Origin: Elusimicrobiota bacterium
GTDB taxonomy: Bacteria > Elusimicrobiota > Elusimicrobia > Elusimicrobiales > Elusimicrobiaceae
NCBI GenBank assembly: GCA_029008615.1
Contig: JAQXJI010000006.1
Coordinates: forward strand, 167,159 to 231,158
Length of the DNA: 64,000 nt
Direction: 5' to 3'
Made by a program: the position numbers and the translations under genes. Shown here one piece after another: positions 27,258-37,357 of this stretch. Within the stretch, counting starts at the first letter, position 1; each line of letters begins with the position of its first letter. Below the pieces are notes generated by a model. That model was not told where the DNA came from and ran no database searches. It saw only the letters and a program-made list of their open reading frames with translations.

Positions 27258-30200
27258 ATGAAAAGGCGGTTTGGTTTTCTAATATTCACTTTGGCGTTTT
27301 TTACGCTTAACGCGTATTGCGCGGGTTTAAGCGTAATATCAAAAAGGCCGATAGGACAGATAAACGAGAGTTTGTCCGACGGCGGCATATCCGTAACATT
27401 TAACCGTCCCGCGGCGGCTTTGAACGGGGAAAACCAACAGGAAAAAACAGCTTGTCCGATACGCTTAAATCCTCCGGTTGAAGGAACCTGCCGTTGGGTG
27501 GGTACGCAAACACTAACTTTTACGCCTTCTAAGCCTCTTGCCAACGCCACCAAATACACCGTAACTTTGCCTGCCGGTTTTAAGAGCGGGGTTGACGCCT
27601 CTTCCCTATCCCAAAAATATTCTTGGTCTTTTGAAACTGCCCGCCCCTTAGTGCTTTCCAGCCGCCCTTATGACGGCGAAAGATGGCTTTCTTTAAGGCC
27701 TAAAATTTTGGTTGTTTTCAATATGCCGCTTGACTTAAACAGGCTTCATTCTTTTGCGGAGCTGATACAAGGCAATATTTCCGTTCCTTTAAAAATAAGT
27801 CGCATTGACGAGGATTTATTTAAAAAAGAATTTGAATATTCCGGCTACAACAAAGAAAATGTTTATATATTTGAGCCCGCCGTCAATTTGGAATCAGGCA
27901 AAGAGTATAAATTGATTTTGAAGAAGGGCCTTTTGGCAAAGGTGGGGAATTTGGGAATGTCCGCCGATAAAGCCATAAGATTTTACACTTACGGCGCTTT
28001 GGATTTGGCTTTAAAACCTCAGGCCGAGTGCCTGCCTTATTCCCCCGCTTTGGATTTTACCAACCCGGTAACTGCGGGCGAAATCGCCAAAAACATCACT
28101 TTCAGTCCTGCCTTAAAATATACTCCGTGCGACCCGAATACCAGCGGTTGGTCGAGAATTTACGAGAAAGACGGCGCCGTCTCCCAAGTATACCGTGTGG
28201 AACTTTGCGGGCTTGAATTTAAAGCCGGTCAAAGCTATCAAGTTACCTTGGGCAAAGATTTAAAAGATATTTTCGGTAATACTTTAGGCCGCGACGTAAC
28301 TTTTACTTGGGATAATAAAGGCTATTGCCCCAATATAAGTTTTAAAGGCGGTTTCGGCGTAATGGAAAGCTATTTGCCCGCGCGCTATCCGATAAAAGCC
28401 ATTAACGCCGGGGGTATAGAAGTTGAAAAGCAGAAAATAGATTACAAAGATTTTATTAATTTTTATAAAGACGAAGCGCCTTGGTGCCGCAAGCGTCAGC
28501 TTAAAGGGGATGTCCTTTCCAATATAATCACTCCTAATATGGAAAGGAACATATCCGTAGACACTTTTATCAATTTGGCCCCGGCTTTAAACGGCGGAAA
28601 ATACGGTTTTGTTTTTACGCAGATTTTAAACAAGCATTACTATTCCGACGAGTGCTGGCAGAACGCTTTTGACAATATTACCGATATCGGCGTAAGCCTT
28701 AAGACTTCTCCCTCAAACATTCTTGTTTGGGCCGCAGACTTAAAAACGGGCAAAGAACTCAGAAATGCGGAAGTGGAAATCCGCGATTTGGCCAACAATG
28801 TCCTTTGGACGGGTTTTACGGATAAACGCGGTATAGCTTCCGCGCCCGGTTGGACGGAACTTAAACCCGTCAATGAAGATTCTTGGCGTACGCCGCGCTT
28901 GTGGGTTTTCGTGAAAAACGGGGAAGACGTTGCCGTGGTTTCCAATGAATTTAACGACGGCATACAGCCTTGGCGTTTTAATATTAATTATGATTTTAAT
29001 CCGGCCAACACTCCGCTTAAAGCTTTTACTTTTACCGACAAAGGCGTATATCGCCAGGGCGAAATGATATATATAAAATCCATAATACGTTCTTTAAAAG
29101 ACGGTGTTTTTGATTACTCCGGGCTAAAAGACGTCAAACTTATAATTACCGATGCGCGCGGCAAAGAAGTTTTAAACAAGCAGGTGGAAGTGGACGCGCA
29201 AACTTCTTCCGTTTATTATAAATATCAGCTGCCGGATTCTTCACCTAGCGGATACTGGAATGTTTCTATAAGCAACGGGGATTTGTATTCCTGCGAATCT
29301 TTCCGCGTGGAGGCGGTTAAACCTGCGGAGTTTGAGGTTCTGCTTACGCCTCTTTCCAAACGCTATTACGGCGGGGAAAGAGCGGTATTCTCTTTGGCTG
29401 CAAGGTATATGTTCGGCGGAGTTATGGACGGCGCGCCGGTTGATTTGTCTTTCAATTTAACGCCTTCCGCTTATACCCCCAAAGGTTGGGAGAAATATTC
29501 TTTCTATCAGGCGAACTCCGAAAACGGCAAAGATTTACTTTCTTCCCGCATTACTTTAGATGAGAAAGGCTCAAAAACTTTTGATTTTACAATGCCCTCC
29601 GTCAGCTATTCTGCGCTTTTATACGTTCAGGCCGGCGTATTGAGCCCTCAGAATCAAAAACTTTTTGCCAGGAGTGCGGTAAATGTTCTTCCGGCGGATG
29701 TTTTTATCGGAGTAAAGAGCGAAGACAGAATGGCGGAAGCCGGCAAGCCTTTTGCGCTTGATATCGTTACGGTTGACGCGGAGGGCAAGCTTTTGCCCTC
29801 GGCCGCTATGCAAGGCAAAATCGTTCGCAAAGAGTATATGAGTGTAAGGAAAACCGGCGTAGCCGGCCGCCTTGAATGGATAAGCGAGGAAAAAACTGAA
29901 GACATTGCTTCTTTCACCTTAAACTCTTTAGATGGCAAAGCTCAATATTCCTTTACGCCGGAAAAGGCCGGCAGCTATAACCTTACTTTAACCGCCAAAG
30001 ACGCCAAAGGCCGCTTAAACTATACGGATTATTCCTTTTATGTTACAGACGGTGAAGCCTACTGGAAGCAAACCGACGACGATTTGCTTTCCCTGCAGCT
30101 TAATAAAGACGAATATAAAATAGGCTCAAAAGCTTCTCTGCTGATAAAATCCCCTTATAAAAAAGCGCAGGCCCTTATCACGGTCGAGCGCGAGGGCGTT

Positions 30201-32801
30201 TTGGATCATTATGTAAAAACTGTTAAAGGCGGTGCGGCAAAAGTAAGCATTCCGGTTAAGGAAAATTATTCCCCGAACGCTTTTATAAGCGTTATATTGG
30301 TGCAGGGCCGCGCGGAAGAACAAAAATTCGCCGAGAACGGTGAAGATCTTTCCAAGCCTCAAGCCAAATTCGGCTATGCGGTTTTAAACGTCCCGCCCAA
30401 AGAATTTGAGCTTAAAACTTATGTTGCGGCCGAGCGCGGCGATTATCGCCCCGGTCAAACCGTCAACGTAAATATCAGAACGGAAGATTATAAAGGCCGC
30501 GGCACGCCGGCTTCGGTTACCGTGTTTGCCGTAGACGAATCTATGCTTGCCTTAACCGGATATGAAACGCCTGATCCTTTCTCTTTCTTTTACGCCAAAA
30601 GGCCTCTTGCTGTTGAAACCTCTGACAACAGATTGTTTGTCATAGGGCAAAGAAGCTTCGGCCAAAAAGGCGAAAACAGAGGCGGCGGCGGTTCGGCGTC
30701 CAAATTGGGCGGAGTGGATTTGAGAAGTAATTTTATATTTACACCTTTCTTTACAGCTTCTCTGCAAACCAATGATTCCGGTAACGGTCAGATCAGCTTT
30801 AAGACGCCTGATAATCTTACCAAATTCAGATTAATGGCCGTTTCGGCTTCTAAAGATCAATTTGGCAAAGCGCAAAGTTTTATTGAGGTTTCCAAACCTT
30901 TAATGATTAAGCCGCTTCTGCCGCGTTTTGCGCGTCCGGGCGACAGCTTTGAATGCGGTTTTATTCTTTATAACTATACCGATAATGACGGACTGAAAGC
31001 CGAAACCGACATAAAGATTTCCGGCGGAATCAAACTCATAAAAGCGCAGGAAAAGGCTGTTACCGTTCCAGCAGGCGGCAGCGTAAAAGTCGTAGGAAAA
31101 TGCCTTGCGGAAGAAGGGGAAAAAGCCGTGTTTGCTTTTAAGGCGGCTTCTTCAAAAGATTCCGACGGTTTGGAAGTTTCCCTGCCTATCTTGCAGATTT
31201 CACGTCAGGAAAACGCTTTTACCTCATCCGCCGTTGAAAAGGAAGAAACTCAAAAACTATCCAAACCTTTAAACAGTCTTTTAAATGAGCAAAACAAGGT
31301 AAAGACTTTATTTTCTTCCAGTATATTACTTAGCGCCCGGGGGGCGGCCGATTACTTGAAGACTTATCCTTACAACTGCCTTGAACAACAAATGTCGAAG
31401 TTGCTTTTGTACACTTCGGCCAAGGATATTTTGATTATGTTTAAGCTTGCCGGGGAGGAGGAAATCAATAAAAAAGCTTCGGCTATTATAGATGACGTGA
31501 TTTCCTATCAAACTTCTTCGGGCGGTTTTGCGTATTGGCCGCACGCTTCTTTCGCGGACGCTTTTGTTACGGCTTATGCCGTGGACGTTTTGGAAAACGC
31601 CCGCAAAAACGGTTTTAACGTAGATGCGGACGTTTTAAGCAAAGCTTCCGCTTGGCTGAACCAGTATCTTTCAAAACGTCAGAAAGGTGCTTACGATTAC
31701 GACGTTTTGGAAAATGACGCCGCCTCCGCCTATGCCGTTTACGCTTTGGCTTTAACGGGCGGCAATGCCGGCGGATATTTCAGCAATTTATACGCACGCG
31801 CGGGCGAACTGGGCTTGGAAGCTAAAATCTATTTGTTTAAAGCTGCCAAACTTTTAAAGAGGGACAGTGCGTTTAAGAAGCTTTACGCCGATATTATGAA
31901 TTACGGCAAAATATCCGAACGCGGCCTTTATTTTGAAGCCCCGTCTTCCTATCGTTGGATATATACTTCAAACGTCAGAGCTACGGCCTTGGCCTTGGAA
32001 GCGTTGCTTTCCCAAAACGCTCCTTTCCCGCAGGATTATCAAGCCGTTGCTTACCTTAACGCTTCGGTCGGGCCGGACGGGGCTTGGGGCAATACGCTTA
32101 CAAATGCGGCTGTCATAAGGGCGTTTAACGCCTATTATGTCAAAAACGAAGCGCAGGAGCCCGATTTTAAAGCTTTCTTAAAAAAAGACGGCAAAAATAT
32201 TTTTGAAGCTTCTTTCAAAGGCAGAAAACAGGATTTTGCTTCTTTTGAAAACTCTTTTAAAGAATTTTTCAAAAACTCGCAGGGAGTTGTTTTAAACGTC
32301 GGCAAAGAAGGCATCGGCAAACTTTATTACAGCTTGGGCTTGGCCTATTATCCCAAGGAACTTAAAGAACCCGTTTCCGCAGGATTTAAGGTTGAGAAAG
32401 AAATAAAACCGCTTGGAGGGAATAGTTCTTTAAGGGCCGGGGAAAGAGCGGAAGTTATAATCACGGTATCAACTGATCTGGAACGCCGCTTCGTTGTATT
32501 GCAGGATTATCTGCCCGCCGGGTTTGAAGTTATTGACGAAACTTTGGCCACGGAAGGAGTCGATATAGCCCTTGCCGATGACGGCGCGGAAACTTCTTAC
32601 AATCCGTTCCACCGCACTGAAATTTATGACGACAGCATCGCCGCTTTTGCCGATTATATGCCCAAAGGCGTTTATAAATTTAAGTATACCGTTTCGGCTT
32701 CTACAAGCGGATATTTTAAAGTGCCGCCGGCTTGGGTAAACGCGATGTACGCGCCGGAAGTGTACGGCAGGACGGGTTCCGGTGAATATACGATAAAATA
32801 G
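27258..32801 (+). CDS. Bacterial alpha-2-macroglobulin (YfhM-like) with thioester site
   Basis: The 1847-residue protein has an N-terminal signal sequence (to about residue 22; no lipobox cysteine followed by the usual spacing), an Ig-like domain near 30-110, a chain of macroglobulin domains, the bait region, and the thioester motif Cys1374-Leu-Glu-Gln within YPYNCLEQQ, followed by the alpha/alpha toroid domain. Bacterial A2M traps attacking proteases in the periplasm and is usually paired with PbpC, which repairs peptidoglycan; that gene follows here after 1 nt. GGAGG precedes the ATG. Confidence 0.93.
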   Translation: MKRRFGFLIFTLAFFTLNAYCAGLSVISKRPIGQINESLSDGGISVTFNRPAAALNGENQQEKTACPIRLNPPVEGTCRWVGTQTLTFTPSKPLANATKYTVTLPAGFKSGVDASSLSQKYSWSFETARPLVLSSRPYDGERWLSLRPKILVVFNMPLDLNRLHSFAELIQGNISVPLKISRIDEDLFKKEFEYSGYNKENVYIFEPAVNLESGKEYKLILKKGLLAKVGNLGMSADKAIRFYTYGALDLALKPQAECLPYSPALDFTNPVTAGEIAKNITFSPALKYTPCDPNTSGWSRIYEKDGAVSQVYRVELCGLEFKAGQSYQVTLGKDLKDIFGNTLGRDVTFTWDNKGYCPNISFKGGFGVMESYLPARYPIKAINAGGIEVEKQKIDYKDFINFYKDEAPWCRKRQLKGDVLSNIITPNMERNISVDTFINLAPALNGGKYGFVFTQILNKHYYSDECWQNAFDNITDIGVSLKTSPSNILVWAADLKTGKELRNAEVEIRDLANNVLWTGFTDKRGIASAPGWTELKPVNEDSWRTPRLWVFVKNGEDVAVVSNEFNDGIQPWRFNINYDFNPANTPLKAFTFTDKGVYRQGEMIYIKSIIRSLKDGVFDYSGLKDVKLIITDARGKEVLNKQVEVDAQTSSVYYKYQLPDSSPSGYWNVSISNGDLYSCESFRVEAVKPAEFEVLLTPLSKRYYGGERAVFSLAARYMFGGVMDGAPVDLSFNLTPSAYTPKGWEKYSFYQANSENGKDLLSSRITLDEKGSKTFDFTMPSVSYSALLYVQAGVLSPQNQKLFARSAVNVLPADVFIGVKSEDRMAEAGKPFALDIVTVDAEGKLLPSAAMQGKIVRKEYMSVRKTGVAGRLEWISEEKTEDIASFTLNSLDGKAQYSFTPEKAGSYNLTLTAKDAKGRLNYTDYSFYVTDGEAYWKQTDDDLLSLQLNKDEYKIGSKASLLIKSPYKKAQALITVEREGVLDHYVKTVKGGAAKVSIPVKENYSPNAFISVILVQGRAEEQKFAENGEDLSKPQAKFGYAVLNVPPKEFELKTYVAAERGDYRPGQTVNVNIRTEDYKGRGTPASVTVFAVDESMLALTGYETPDPFSFFYAKRPLAVETSDNRLFVIGQRSFGQKGENRGGGGSASKLGGVDLRSNFIFTPFFTASLQTNDSGNGQISFKTPDNLTKFRLMAVSASKDQFGKAQSFIEVSKPLMIKPLLPRFARPGDSFECGFILYNYTDNDGLKAETDIKISGGIKLIKAQEKAVTVPAGGSVKVVGKCLAEEGEKAVFAFKAASSKDSDGLEVSLPILQISRQENAFTSSAVEKEETQKLSKPLNSLLNEQNKVKTLFSSSILLSARGAADYLKTYPYNCLEQQMSKLLLYTSAKDILIMFKLAGEEEINKKASAIIDDVISYQTSSGGFAYWPHASFADAFVTAYAVDVLENARKNGFNVDADVLSKASAWLNQYLSKRQKGAYDYDVLENDAASAYAVYALALTGGNAGGYFSNLYARAGELGLEAKIYLFKAAKLLKRDSAFKKLYADIMNYGKISERGLYFEAPSSYRWIYTSNVRATALALEALLSQNAPFPQDYQAVAYLNASVGPDGAWGNTLTNAAVIRAFNAYYVKNEAQEPDFKAFLKKDGKNIFEASFKGRKQDFASFENSFKEFFKNSQGVVLNVGKEGIGKLYYSLGLAYYPKELKEPVSAGFKVEKEIKPLGGNSSLRAGERAEVIITVSTDLERRFVVLQDYLPAGFEVIDETLATEGVDIALADDGAETSYNPFHRTEIYDDSIAAFADYMPKGVYKFKYTVSASTSGYFKVPPAWVNAMYAPEVYGRTGSGEYTIK

Positions 32802-32802
32802 T

Positions 32803-34956
32803 ATGCGCTTTAAAGCCGTAATATTGTTGCTTTTGATATTTTTTGCCGCGCCACGCTCTTATGCGGAGGCGCGGCCTTTTTACGCCCCGGATAATTCCGT
32901 CAGCGTAACGGACAGAAATTTCCTTCCTCTTAGAAATATCCTTTCCGGCAAAGACGGAATTATGCTACCGGTTGCTTTGGAAAAGATCACCCCTTGGCTT
33001 GTTCTTTCCGTTTTGGCGGCGGAGGATAAACGCTTTTTTGAACACGGCGGGGTTGATTTTAAAGCTTCGGCAAGGGCTTTATGGCAGAACATAAACGCCG
33101 GGAGAGTTGTTTCTGGCGCCTCGACCATAACTCAGCAGTTGGCAAATGCAATAAACCCTAAAGAGCGCACTTTTAAAGGAAAACTGAAAGAAGCTTACGC
33201 GGCCGCCTCGCTTGAAAGAGAACTCAGCAAAGAAGAAATCCTTGAAGCCTATTTCAATGCCGTAAACTTCGGCGGAAATATTTACGGCGTACAGGCCGCC
33301 GCCTTGGTTTATTTTGATACTGACGTTTCAGCCCTTTCGCTTTCGCAGGCGGCTTTTTTGGCGGGGCTGATAAAATCTCCCACACAATATAATCCGCTAA
33401 AAAATCTTAAAGGGGCTTTAAAAAGGCGTAATGAAGTTCTTAACCGTATGTTGGAAAACGGTTTCATAAACGAAGAATTATACTCCGTCGCTCTTGAGGA
33501 AGAAATTAAAATATCCCCTCAAAATAAAAAGTTTACCGCACTGCATTACGGGCTTTTTGTCGCTTCTAAAGCTCCTGCGGGTTCGGCCTTGATACAAAGT
33601 ACGATAGACGGAAAAATCCAATCTCATATAGAGGAAATTCTGCCCGGCTACGTCGAAACTTTAAAAAAGAACAATGTTACCAATGCCGCCGCCGTTGTGC
33701 TTGATAATAAAACAGGGGAAGTGCTGGCTTTGGCGGGTTCGGCCGATTATTTTGACGAACATTCTTCCGGCCAGGTTAACGGGGCACTCTCTTTAAGGCA
33801 GCCGGGCTCGGCGTTAAAACCTTTTGTCTACGGAGCTGCGTTTGAAGAAGGCTTTTTGCCATCGGATAAAGTCGAAGACGAAGATAAATTTTTTAAAGGT
33901 TCTTTCCGGCCTAAAAATTATGACGAAGAATACCACGGTTCTCCGTCTATGCGTCAGGCCTTGGCCTGTTCTTATAATATCCCGGCGGTGCAGGTGGCTG
34001 GGGAACTGGGCGCATACAAAGTGTTGGAAACTTTGAAAAAGGCGGGGTTTTCCTCTTTGGGAAAGACGTCCGATTTTTATGGGCTTGGTTTAGCTCTCGG
34101 CAATGGGGAAGTTACTTTGCTTGAACTTGCCAACGCTTATCGCGCTTTGGCCAACGGCGGGGTATGGCGGCCTATGGTTTACGCTTTAAATCCGCAGGTA
34201 AAACAGGCCGCACGCCCGCAGAGGGTTTTCAGCGCGGAGACGGCTTTTATGCTTACGGATATTCTTGCCGACAATAATGCGCGTGCGGCGGCTTTCGGGC
34301 TTAATTCACCTTTGAATATGCCTTTTGACTTCGCTTCCAAAACGGGCACTTCCAAAGATTATAAGGATAATTGGGCCGTAGGTTATTCCCGCCGTTTTAC
34401 CGTTGCCGTATGGGTGGGTAATTTTGACGCTTCCCCTATGCGCCGCATATCTGGAATAACGGGGGCAGCGCCGATACTTAGGGATATAGCTGTTTTCCTT
34501 GACGTTAATTATCCATCAGATAAGGTTAAAACGGAGTCTTCTTTTGATATGCCGCCGTCTTTGGCGCACGCCGACATTTGCCCGGTAAGCGGGAGATTGA
34601 CCTCAAAAAACTGTACGGGTTCCGTAAGGGAAGTCTTCCCGGTTGATAAATTGCCTAAAGAGTATTGCCTTCTTTCCTTAAAAGAACATCAGGAAGAGGG
34701 CGGGCCGGTTTTGGGCGCGGCGGAGGGGATAATATTCCCTGCCGAAGGGGACGTGTTTGTGGGCAGCCCGTCCTTGGACGCCGAAGCCCAGCAAATTAAA
34801 TTTAAAGCTTCGGAAGAAGGCTTTTGGTTTCTTGACGGGGAAAAACTCCCTTGCCCCCGCGCAAAAGAATGCTTTTGGCAAATAATAAGCGGAAAACACC
34901 GTCTTAAATTTGAGGGCCGTAAAAACTATGAAGTTTCTTTTGAAGTGCTGAATTGA
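32803..34956 (+). CDS. pbpC: Penicillin-binding protein 1C
   Basis: The 717-residue class A PBP has an N-terminal signal/anchor, a GT51 glycosyltransferase domain (catalytic Glu in AAEDKRFFEHGGVD; GASTITQQLAN), a transpeptidase domain with SALK (SxxK), a SYN motif and SKTGTSKDYKDNW (KTG), and the C-terminal PBP1C extension (from about residue 640). It builds peptidoglycan in the periplasm and typically occurs with A2M. It begins 1 nt after the A2M stop (TAGTATG), so translation is coupled. Confidence 0.94.
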   Translation: MRFKAVILLLLIFFAAPRSYAEARPFYAPDNSVSVTDRNFLPLRNILSGKDGIMLPVALEKITPWLVLSVLAAEDKRFFEHGGVDFKASARALWQNINAGRVVSGASTITQQLANAINPKERTFKGKLKEAYAAASLERELSKEEILEAYFNAVNFGGNIYGVQAAALVYFDTDVSALSLSQAAFLAGLIKSPTQYNPLKNLKGALKRRNEVLNRMLENGFINEELYSVALEEEIKISPQNKKFTALHYGLFVASKAPAGSALIQSTIDGKIQSHIEEILPGYVETLKKNNVTNAAAVVLDNKTGEVLALAGSADYFDEHSSGQVNGALSLRQPGSALKPFVYGAAFEEGFLPSDKVEDEDKFFKGSFRPKNYDEEYHGSPSMRQALACSYNIPAVQVAGELGAYKVLETLKKAGFSSLGKTSDFYGLGLALGNGEVTLLELANAYRALANGGVWRPMVYALNPQVKQAARPQRVFSAETAFMLTDILADNNARAAAFGLNSPLNMPFDFASKTGTSKDYKDNWAVGYSRRFTVAVWVGNFDASPMRRISGITGAAPILRDIAVFLDVNYPSDKVKTESSFDMPPSLAHADICPVSGRLTSKNCTGSVREVFPVDKLPKEYCLLSLKEHQEEGGPVLGAAEGIIFPAEGDVFVGSPSLDAEAQQIKFKASEEGFWFLDGEKLPCPRAKECFWQIISGKHRLKFEGRKNYEVSFEVLN

Positions 34957-34983
34957 TAAAAATTTTGATTTATTTTGTCAAAT

Positions 34984-35014
34984 AAAAAACGCCGCTTGAA
35001 AGCGGCGTTTCTGT
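34984..35014. terminator. Terminator between pbpC and the vanY-type gene
   Basis: ACGCCGCTT / AAGCGGCGT arms, A-rich on the left and T-rich on the right; it can serve both converging genes. Confidence 0.85.
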
Positions 35015-35035
35015 TTTAATCTTTATATCTTTATT

Positions 35036-35815
35036 TTAAAATACGCATTTGTGCATAAATTCCAAAAATTTCTGCTGGCTGCCGCCAAAATATTTATCCT
35101 GCATTTTTACCGCGTCTTTACCTATATATCTAAAGTGCCAAGGTTCGTAGGCATAGCCCGTAATTTCTTCTTGGCCTTTGGGAAATGAAAGACTGAATCC
35201 GTATTTTCCGGCGTTTTCGGACAACCAAGCCGCCTCTTTAGTGTAAACGAAAGAATTATCCACGGAATTGATGTCAACGGCCGTACCCAAATGATGTTGT
35301 GAATGGCCCGGTTTTGCGGAATATCTGTTTGCGTGCTCAATGCCGTTTTTTTGTACGCTTCTGCTAAACAGATTCTTTTGATATTCATAAGTTCTGTGCG
35401 TTGAAATCGGCCATATTTTTATGCCGTCTTTTTTTGCGGCTGCGGCCATATCTTTAAAAGCTTTCAGGGTTTCCGGCGTCATTTTAAGGCGGCCGTTACC
35501 ATCGTAAACTTCATATTCTATATCGTCAAAATTAGTGCCTACGGCGTGCGTTTTATCAACCAAAATAAGCAAATTGTTTTTCGGGGTCAAAAGATTTGCG
35601 GAATTAAGGAAGTCGTCATAATCTTCTTCGTTTAAATTAAGGTTTCCGCATTGTTCGAGTTCTTTAGTAAAAGCTAAATTTTTTTGGTTTTCAATAGCTT
35701 CGCCGATATTTGAAGAGGACATATAATCGCTAAGTTCCGCCGCCGAATACAATAAACGCGGCGCAACTGCGCTCAATAAAAAAACAAATGGTATTATTGC
35801 CGCATATTTTTTCAT
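35036..35815 (-). CDS. Exported D-alanyl-D-alanine carboxypeptidase (VanY/DacB-like M15B)
   Basis: The 259-residue protein has a signal peptide (to about residue 25) and an M15B domain at residues ~120-245. Zinc-site motifs are SQHHLGTAVDI (HxxxxxxD) and EPWHFRY. It should trim the terminal D-alanine from peptidoglycan stem peptides. It lies beside the pbpC/A2M pair on the other strand, separated from it by a shared terminator, and is preceded by AAGGAGC. Confidence 0.88.
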   Translation of the reverse strand: MKKYAAIIPFVFLLSAVAPRLLYSAAELSDYMSSSNIGEAIENQKNLAFTKELEQCGNLNLNEEDYDDFLNSANLLTPKNNLLILVDKTHAVGTNFDDIEYEVYDGNGRLKMTPETLKAFKDMAAAAKKDGIKIWPISTHRTYEYQKNLFSRSVQKNGIEHANRYSAKPGHSQHHLGTAVDINSVDNSFVYTKEAAWLSENAGKYGFSLSFPKGQEEITGYAYEPWHFRYIGKDAVKMQDKYFGGSQQKFLEFMHKCVF

Positions 35816-35882
35816 AGCAGGCTCCTTAAAGGGTATAAAAATATGATATAAAATGTGTTTGCGTTTGTGGCTTTTATTTAAA

Positions 35883-35908
35883 AAACCCCCGGCGTTAACC
35901 GGGGGTAT
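35883..35908 (-). terminator. ackA terminator
   Basis: CCCCCGG / CCGGGGG arms, followed on the minus strand by TTTTTTAAATAAAA. Confidence 0.8.
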
Positions 35909-35917
35909 AAAACATAT

Positions 35918-37270
35918 TTAAGCTTTAAGGATTTCCTCAGGAGTATTTATTATGCACTTTCTTAAGAAAGGCTTTTTAAGAAGTTCTTTCTTAAGCGATT
36001 CGTCCCTGAGACTGTTCCTGTAAGATTTTTCTTCAAAAGAATATTTGAAGTTGGTGTGTATGTCGTAGCGGCCTTCGCAGATCGCTGCGACGTCTTCTGC
36101 GTAGACGATTTCTTCGTCCGTAGGTATCACAAACACCTTTACCGCGCTGTCTTCTGCGGAAATTAAACTTTCCGCGTTTTTGGTAAGGGCGGATTTGTTG
36201 CGTTCTATATCCAATTTTACGCCCATATATTCAAGCCCGGTCAAAGCTTTTTCCCTGTATATCGGTGCGCGTTCGCCTACGCCGGCCGTAAAGACTATCG
36301 CGTCGACGTGGCCCAAAGCTGCGGCATAAGCGCCGATATATTTTTTGATACGGTAGGTTTCCATATCAATGGCCAGTTTGCAGCGTTCGTCGCCTTTTTC
36401 CGCAGCGATTTCAATATCGCGTCTGTCCTGATATTTTTCGGTAATGCCAAGCACGCCCGATTTCTTGTTTAAAATGGTGTACATATCTTTTGGGGAGATA
36501 TTTTCACGCTCCATCATTTGGAAAGCGATTGAAGCATCAAAGTCGCCGCTTCTGGTGCCCATTACCAAGCCCTCAAGAGGGGTCAGGCCCATACTGGTGT
36601 CAAAGGATACGCCGTTTTTTACAGCGTTTACACTTGCGCCGTTGCCGATATGGCAGATGATTAAATTGCAGTCAAAAGGTTTTTTGCCCAAAAGCACTGC
36701 CGCCCTTTTTGCATTGTAAAGGAATGAGGTCCCGTGCGCGCCGTATCTCCTTATTTGGTATTTTTCATACCATTTGTACGGCAAAGCGTACATATAGGAG
36801 CTGGCCGGCATAGTCATATGCCAGGCTGTATCGGCGACGACGACGTGTTTAATCCCGGGCATTACGGCTATAGCCGCTTCCATACCGAGTACGTTCGCCG
36901 GGTTGTGAAGAGGGGCCAAATCGGAAATGCTTTTTAAAAGATTTATGATTTCCGGAGTGATGAGCATTGATTTTTCAAGCGGGCCGCCGTGTACTACTCT
37001 GTGGCCGACAGCGCCGATTTCGCTCATATTTTTGATTACGCCGTATTCTTTATCCGTCAAAGTGTTTAAGGTGCGTTCAATAGCGGTTTTAAAATCGGGG
37101 CAGGGGAAAGTAACTTCAAATTTTTCTTTGCCGGGCGCTTCCTGAGATATAACGGCGTTGTCGTAGCCGACTCTTTCTATAAGCCCGACGGCGATATTCC
37201 TTTTTGCGGTATTGTCAAACAGACTGTATTTTACGGAAGAACTTCCGCAGTTCAAGCACAATATAATCAT
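35918..37270 (-). CDS. ackA: Acetate kinase with C-terminal extension
   Basis: The ASKHA kinase signatures are present: LNCGSSSVKYSLFD at the start, VGHRVVHGGP near residue 108, ICHIGNGASVNAV near residue 205 and FTAGVGERAP near residue 325. It interconverts acetyl phosphate and acetate, making ATP in fermentation. At 450 residues it is about 50 longer than usual; the extra, Lys/Glu-rich tail begins after the normal end (VIPTDEEIVYAEDVAAI) and has no recognised domain. No pta is in the window. CGGAG precedes the ATG. Confidence 0.93.
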   Translation of the reverse strand: MIILCLNCGSSSVKYSLFDNTAKRNIAVGLIERVGYDNAVISQEAPGKEKFEVTFPCPDFKTAIERTLNTLTDKEYGVIKNMSEIGAVGHRVVHGGPLEKSMLITPEIINLLKSISDLAPLHNPANVLGMEAAIAVMPGIKHVVVADTAWHMTMPASSYMYALPYKWYEKYQIRRYGAHGTSFLYNAKRAAVLLGKKPFDCNLIICHIGNGASVNAVKNGVSFDTSMGLTPLEGLVMGTRSGDFDASIAFQMMERENISPKDMYTILNKKSGVLGITEKYQDRRDIEIAAEKGDERCKLAIDMETYRIKKYIGAYAAALGHVDAIVFTAGVGERAPIYREKALTGLEYMGVKLDIERNKSALTKNAESLISAEDSAVKVFVIPTDEEIVYAEDVAAICEGRYDIHTNFKYSFEEKSYRNSLRDESLKKELLKKPFLRKCIINTPEEILKA

Positions 37271-37357
37271 AATAATTTAATCTCCGAAAACATATATATA
37301 ATATACATTTTACAATTATAAGGCTTTTAAGGCAAAAGGGCGTTTTTAAGGTGCGGC

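Noticed and set aside
37271-37357. Prophage attachment site between ackA and the repressor
   Set aside because: The gap is short and AT-rich, but no duplicated core can be identified because the right prophage end is outside the window.
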